Shown here piece by piece: positions 5,407 to 5,707 of a stretch of DNA of 5,707 bases. Position 1 is the stretch's first letter. Each line of letters opens with the position of its first letter. The notes beneath the pieces were generated by a model that worked only from the letters and a program-made list of their open reading frames with translations, ran no database searches and was not told the DNA's origin. The stretch lies in contig JAIPHI010000171.1 in the NCBI GenBank assembly GCA_021735285.1, forward strand, positions 1 through 5,707, read 5' to 3'. This stretch comes from Fidelibacterota bacterium (GTDB taxonomy: Bacteria; Fidelibacterota; UBA2242; JAFGTP01). A program made the translations under genes and the position numbers.

Positions 5407-5707
5407 TCACAAACTGGCAAATATCTTACTTCCAAAACCACGCCATCCGCTTTACTCTATAACCGCTACCCCCTCTTTCATTTCCCGAAAAAAGACCTTC
5501 GGGACAGGCAGGATAGTGATGCTACATCAGACAAAACTTTTGCAAATCGCTATATTGTATATATATTTATGAAGAAACAGGACTTTGGATTTGGTTAAGT
5601 TATTTTTTTTTATTTCCGGCCTGATGATAATTCCCGTTAAGAAAATTTAACTGTGCAGCGTTAAGAAGCCATTTATTGTTCGTCCGCAAAATTGATAGAC
5701 AGAAAAG
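5407..5707. repeat. long direct repeat, copy 2 (cut by window end)
   Basis: Partner of 4812-5112. Its R box starts at 5463, with one C fewer than in copy 1, and the following hairpin TCCCGAA/TTCGGGA (5483-5504) is perfect here but has a mismatch in copy 1. The left arm of the long inverted repeat recurs at 5616-5675. Identity continues up to the last base, so the true repeat is longer than what is visible. Confidence 0.92.

Noticed and set aside
5365..5598. 77-codon open frame in the fourth cassette
   Set aside because: Repeat-derived; it shares only its C-terminal part with the frame in the third cassette, and its N-terminus is a degenerate L box.
3821..5707. Possible CRISPR array
   Set aside because: The repeats are long, few, unequal in spacing (330, 618 and 597 bp) and near-identical over hundreds of bases, unlike short direct repeats with uniform unique spacers.

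Overview
The window is AT-rich bacterial DNA with three confidently coding genes, one small nuclease gene and about 1.9 kb of repeat-dominated DNA. The secreted LamG/lyase/Ig-like architecture, the low GC and the style of the repeats suggest a free-living bacterium of the Bacteroidota/Ignavibacteria/FCB type. There is no marker gene, so this placement is only an inference.

Positions 1-1501 (+ strand) are the end of a surface-polysaccharide synthesis cluster. It holds the C-terminus of a GDP-mannose 6-dehydrogenase (AlgD-like) and, 45 bp later, a complete N-acetyl sugar amidotransferase of the WbpG/PseA type with a zinc-ribbon-like N-terminus and an ATP-pyrophosphatase loop. They most likely form one operon that makes unusual nucleotide sugars for an O-antigen, capsule or exopolysaccharide. 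Positions 1528-3459 (- strand) hold a convergent gene only 26 bp away. It encodes a secreted LamG + polysaccharide-lyase-like + Ig-like protein that could act on polysaccharide.

Positions 3508-3819 hold no recognisable gene. From 3821 to the window end the DNA is an array of four repeat-bounded cassettes. Each starts with an L box (C-run hairpin followed by a G-run) and ends with an R box (C-run, usually followed by a hairpin); the two box types are roughly inverted versions of each other. The second cassette carries an intact 124-aa DUF559/Vsr-like PD-(D/E)XK nuclease gene and is flanked by a 145-bp direct repeat with only two mismatches. The other three carry no intact gene. The third and fourth belong to a near-identical repeat (301 bp aligned) with a period of about 595 bp. 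Its first copy also has a long imperfect inverted repeat (5021-5220) and a perfect 11-bp stem-loop (5231-5259).

The most interesting hypothesis is that the L/R-box cassettes are small mobile elements whose autonomous form encodes the DUF559 nuclease, with the gene-less copies as MITE-like derivatives, by analogy with REP/RAYT systems. The sequence shows the architecture directly; mobility is inferred.
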